Made by a program: the position numbers and the translations under genes. The notes under the pieces are model-generated. The model worked only from the letters and a program-made list of their open reading frames with translations. It was not told the DNA's origin and did no database searches. This document shows positions 61,047 through 64,000 of a stretch of 64,000 bases of DNA, one piece after another; position 1 is the first letter of the stretch; every line of letters begins with the position of its first letter. The DNA is from Candidatus Celerinatantimonas neptuna (GTDB lineage: Bacteria; Pseudomonadota; Gammaproteobacteria; Enterobacterales; Celerinatantimonadaceae), in the NCBI GenBank assembly GCA_911810475.1, contig OU461276.1:959501-1023500 (forward strand), in the 5' to 3' direction.

Positions 61047-62519
61047 ATGGATTACCAACCTGTGACAGGAGTATGGGAAATCACAATGGGATGCAATATG
61101 CGCTGCAAGCATTGTGGTTCCAGTTGTGAGCAGCCGTTACCAGACCAGTTGACGACAGATGAAGCACTTGCTCTTGCCCGGGATATTGGCAATCTGGGTC
61201 TGGAGTGGATCACCTTATCAGGTGGAGAACCTTTTATTCGTAAAGACTGGGATCTAATCGCCGCCGAACTTTCCAACAACGGCGTTATTCCCAATATTAT
61301 ATCCAATGGCTGGGTGATCAATAAGTCGATCTTAAAACGAGCTATTAAAGCCAATATTGGAACCATTGCCATCAGCATGGACGGACTTGAAAGCACTCAT
61401 GATTTTATCCGCAGATCGGGCTCTTTTCAACGTATTGTCAAAGCATTAGAGCTCATGCAGGAAACCGGGGTCACATCGGGAGTCATTACCACGATCAACC
61501 AGCGGAATATCAAAGAACTTCCACAAATGCGTGAATTTCTCGCAAGCCTCAAAGTTCAATTCTGGCAGTTACAAATTGGTCTGCCTATGGGGAACTTAGC
61601 GCAAAATGCCGATATGGTCATCGCCCCCGAACAAGTAGATGATGTCATCGATTTTACGTATGAAACAATGCTCGATGGCCGGGTTGCCATTTTCCCTGCC
61701 GATTGCCTCGGATACTACAACATTAAAGAACTAAAGGTCCGACAACAGGCACACCACACCCAATACTACCCTCTCTGGCAAGGCTGCAATGCCGGAAAAC
61801 GAAGTTTTGGCATTCTTCATAATGGCGATATTTTAGGATGCACATCCGTCAGAGATCGCCATTATATAGAAGGTAATATTCGCGAGCGCCCGCTTCGCGA
61901 AATATGGGACGATCGCAACGCATTTGCCTGGAACAGACAAGCCAAAAAAAGTCAGTTGGAAGGGAACTGTGCAAAATGCCAATATGGAACGCAATGTCTG
62001 GGAGGATGCCCGAATACCCGCCTGACCATGAACGGGCGGATGGAATCAGAAAATGTATATTGCTCTTTTAATCAGGCAATGCGTCGCACCAGCGCTAAAA
62101 TTGCACAAATCCAGGATAATGAATCACTGCGCAAACGCGCAGAAACATATATCAGTAAAGGCGAATTTCAAATTGCCAGTTTAGTCATAGAGGAAGCGCT
62201 CAAACGCGACCCCAAAAATCTTGATCTTCTCAAACTTAATGGTTTTATTCAATTTAGTCTCTCGAACTGGGATGCCTGTCGTCATGCCAACGATGTAGCA
62301 CTAAATCTGGACCCCAACGATGCCTATGCCAATAAAGGCATGGGATTAGCTTTGCATCGATTAGGCGCAACCGATAAGGGAATTCAATATCTTCGTAAAG
62401 CCATTGCGCTGTCTCCACAGGGCGATACGGATTCACGCACCGATCTGGCAGCCGTTTATCAGGAAATTGGTAAGACAGCCGAAGCAAAAGCGTTGTTAAA
62501 CGAAGCAGGTCTTCTATAA
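61047..62519 (+). CDS. Radical SAM-SPASM protein with C-terminal TPR repeats
   Basis: The 490-residue protein has the radical SAM cluster motif C16-x3-C20-x2-C23 (MGCNMRCKHC) with the SAM-binding LSGGEPFIRKDW and SMDGLEST. The SPASM region (about 245-350) has QGCNAGKRSF, LGCTSV and GNCAKCQYGTQCLGGC, enough Cys for extra Fe-S clusters. From about 360 to the end there are three TPR-like helix pairs (KGEFQIASLVIEEALKRDPK and others). Such SPASM enzymes make thioether or carbon-carbon links in peptides. The repeat protein just upstream is the obvious substrate, and the TPR part may grip its leader fold. Confidence 0.88.
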   Translation: MDYQPVTGVWEITMGCNMRCKHCGSSCEQPLPDQLTTDEALALARDIGNLGLEWITLSGGEPFIRKDWDLIAAELSNNGVIPNIISNGWVINKSILKRAIKANIGTIAISMDGLESTHDFIRRSGSFQRIVKALELMQETGVTSGVITTINQRNIKELPQMREFLASLKVQFWQLQIGLPMGNLAQNADMVIAPEQVDDVIDFTYETMLDGRVAIFPADCLGYYNIKELKVRQQAHHTQYYPLWQGCNAGKRSFGILHNGDILGCTSVRDRHYIEGNIRERPLREIWDDRNAFAWNRQAKKSQLEGNCAKCQYGTQCLGGCPNTRLTMNGRMESENVYCSFNQAMRRTSAKIAQIQDNESLRKRAETYISKGEFQIASLVIEEALKRDPKNLDLLKLNGFIQFSLSNWDACRHANDVALNLDPNDAYANKGMGLALHRLGATDKGIQYLRKAIALSPQGDTDSRTDLAAVYQEIGKTAEAKALLNEAGLL

Positions 62520-63280
62520 AAAACATGGAATCAGGCAGGGCAATTCAGATAAAAACAGACTCACTAATAAACCTTGCCCCTAGAGTCCTTTCTTATCACT
62601 CAGGGCGTGTTAACATTTGGCGATAGTTTTTACAGCCTTTGGGGATCATTGGAATGTGTTTCATGTGAACAAAATCCAGTACTCAAAGATGTATTCGTTG
62701 CTTTTCAGGTCATCCCAAGGCTCAAAGAAGGCAATAATTATGAAGTTGTCGATAAAGCTATTGAAGTTGTTAAAGCAGCCAATGTTCCCTATCAGGTCAG
62801 CGCAATAGAAACGACCATGAAAGGCTAATTGAATAACTTGCATGAAATTGTCAAAAAGGCCCAACAGGCCTGCTATGATGCTGGGGCACTGGAAGTTATT
62901 ACAAACATCAAAATTCATAGTAAAACAGAAGCGGCAACAGACACTTTTTGCACCTATGATCGAGGCGTCACAAAAGCCAATTATATGTTTGTGGAAAAAT
63001 GAGCCGCCCCATATTAAGGAGCATTTATCCTTACGGATTGAGTACGCCACCAATACCCCTGACCGAAGCCTGTTTTTTATACCTTAACAGCACAGCCAAA
63101 AACGCACAGGCAATGACTCAATGGGCCACAGCCCCCCCCGGATGAAAGGTAACATGGCTAAGAGGTACGAGATCGTAAAACGCTAAAGCAAGAAAAACAT
63201 ATGGCTCTTCTGGCCTGATGTTCATAAACAGACTCAATCATTGCCCTTAAATCAGATTAACAATAGACGATGTTACCGCA
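62520..63280. other. Gene-poor region with a decayed gene
   Basis: About 760 bases between the radical SAM gene and the convergent TPR gene. The only recognisable content is the thiamine-binding pseudogene at 62685-63002; the rest, including 63003-63280, shows nothing I can name. Confidence 0.4.
62685..63002 (+). pseudogene. Decayed MTH1187/UPF0045-type thiamine-binding protein gene
   Basis: The frame reads VFVAFQVIPRLKEG, VVDKAIEVVKAANVPYQVS and AIETTMKG, then a TAA stop where the family has Glu (GE), and goes on in the same frame as LHEIVKKAQQACYDAGALEV and ITNIKIHSKTEAAT. This is the small ferredoxin-like thiamine-binding family. One nonsense change and no clear start codon make it a pseudogene. 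Confidence 0.75.
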
Positions 63281-63775
63281 CTAAAGCGTACCCGCTTCAA
63301 TCTTGTTTCGATATGGATAAAGGACATCACCCTCACAAAGGCTATTTAGCAAATCAGGTGAAACTGCAACAGCTCGGCGTAAATTGGAGATCGCCGGTTC
63401 ATGCTGCTTTAAAACGCCATAACAAGAAGCCAGATAATAGTGGGCGAGGGCCTGATTCGGGTCTATTTTTAAGCTTTCTTTAAAATGGGTAATGGCTTTT
63501 TGCCAATCGCGGTTATACATATCGCACAGAGCTAATTCATAAAAAGCCTGCTCATGACTAGGATCATTTTCGACCGACTTCAGATAAAACGCATATGCTT
63601 TATCCCGCTGCCCGGCCTCCAGGTAAGCATTAGCAATCACAAAATAAAACGACTGATAAGGAGCATATTCTTCCATAGCCATCTGCCAGTATTTTGCTGT
63701 TGAATCAATATCATGTGCAGCTAAACTCGCATGCCCTAACGCCATATATTTTTTAGCGTTCTCTGATGGTTCCAT
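63281..63775 (-). CDS. TPR-repeat protein
   Basis: The 164-residue soluble protein has about three to four tetratricopeptide repeats (WQMAMEEYAPYQSFYFVIAN, AFYLKSVENDPSHEQAFYEL, AITHFKESLKIDPNQALAHY). GTGGAGTGAATAG precedes the start. It is convergent with the radical SAM-TPR gene, whose own TPR part is similar in style. It may belong to that locus as a scaffold, but this is inferred from position only. Confidence 0.8.
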   Translation of the reverse strand: MEPSENAKKYMALGHASLAAHDIDSTAKYWQMAMEEYAPYQSFYFVIANAYLEAGQRDKAYAFYLKSVENDPSHEQAFYELALCDMYNRDWQKAITHFKESLKIDPNQALAHYYLASCYGVLKQHEPAISNLRRAVAVSPDLLNSLCEGDVLYPYRNKIEAGTL

Positions 63776-64000
63776 CTATTCACTCCACTATCAAATCGTT
63801 CATTTTCACCGTTATCTGATAAGAATCATAAGCCAATTCATTCGTAAAATCTGTATCTGAATCAACATGAATCATTGTTCTACCACGATTGAGATATCCT
63901 GGCCCATAAGCGGATCAACGCTTGATTCAATCAAACGAATTTTGCACATGATTCAACCAGTGAAGGCTGGCACTCAAAATTAATAATCGGCAATCAAAAA

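Overview
The window is AT-rich and reads as a gammaproteobacterial chromosome. Many genes look enteric- or Vibrio-like: yghU-type glutathione transferase, nfsA-type nitroreductase, ula-type PTS, apbE, an indolepyruvate-type decarboxylase and a kpd/bsd-type hydroxyarylate decarboxylase locus. No rRNA, tRNA, CRISPR array or replication origin was seen. The genus cannot be fixed from sequence alone. The left end cuts an AraC-type regulator.

Region 1 (1-6 kb) is sparse. It holds a partial membrane AraC regulator, an alpha/beta-hydrolase whose catalytic residues appear lost, a Nudix-like protein with a broken Nudix box, one IS30-family element whose transposase is split at an A AAA AAG run, and a cytochrome b561. 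Region 2 (6.1-26.4 kb) is a leftward hybrid NRPS-PKS operon. In transcription order it encodes A-T-C, A-T, KS-AT-KR-DH-ACP and C-A-T-TE proteins, followed by a 14-TM MFS pump, a small membrane protein, a CurA-like reductase and an EmrA/HlyD-type adaptor. A divergent LysR regulator sits at its promoter. The last A domain carries a nearly perfect aspartate code, and the first lacks the Asp that normally holds the alpha-amino group.

Region 3 (27-36.1 kb) is the most unusual part. An FHA/winged-helix regulator and a Ser/Thr kinase precede a 446-residue, Cys/Thr/Ser-rich repeat protein. A stem-loop then separates it from a tightly overlapping set: APH-like kinase, HopA1-like protein, LanC-like cyclase, S53 (sedolisin) peptidase and a small orphan protein. 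The kinase, HopA1 and LanC combination is the hallmark of class V lanthipeptide synthesis. I read the repeat protein as a giant multi-core precursor with T-x4-C pairs in every unit.

Region 4 (36.3-59.5 kb) is mostly metabolic: LacI regulator and ascorbate-type PTS, acetyltransferase, yghU, apbE, a proline iminopeptidase-like hydrolase, an MHS-family transporter, a divergent MurA paralogue, nitroreductase, a ThDP decarboxylase, a LysE exporter, a kpdBCD-like locus with a dead B gene and a MarR regulator, BLUF and DUF4440-like proteins, an ECF sigma/permease/thioredoxin set, and PhzF. A 141-nt branched inverted repeat lies at 47.3 kb without explanation.

Region 5 (60.1-63.8 kb) is a second RiPP-like locus. 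A chagasin-fold (I42) protein has a tail repeating the motif N-C-x-x-K-Y-G-x-P, followed by a radical SAM-SPASM-TPR protein, a decayed thiamine-binding gene and a TPR protein. Three separate peptide natural-product systems therefore lie within 64 kb.
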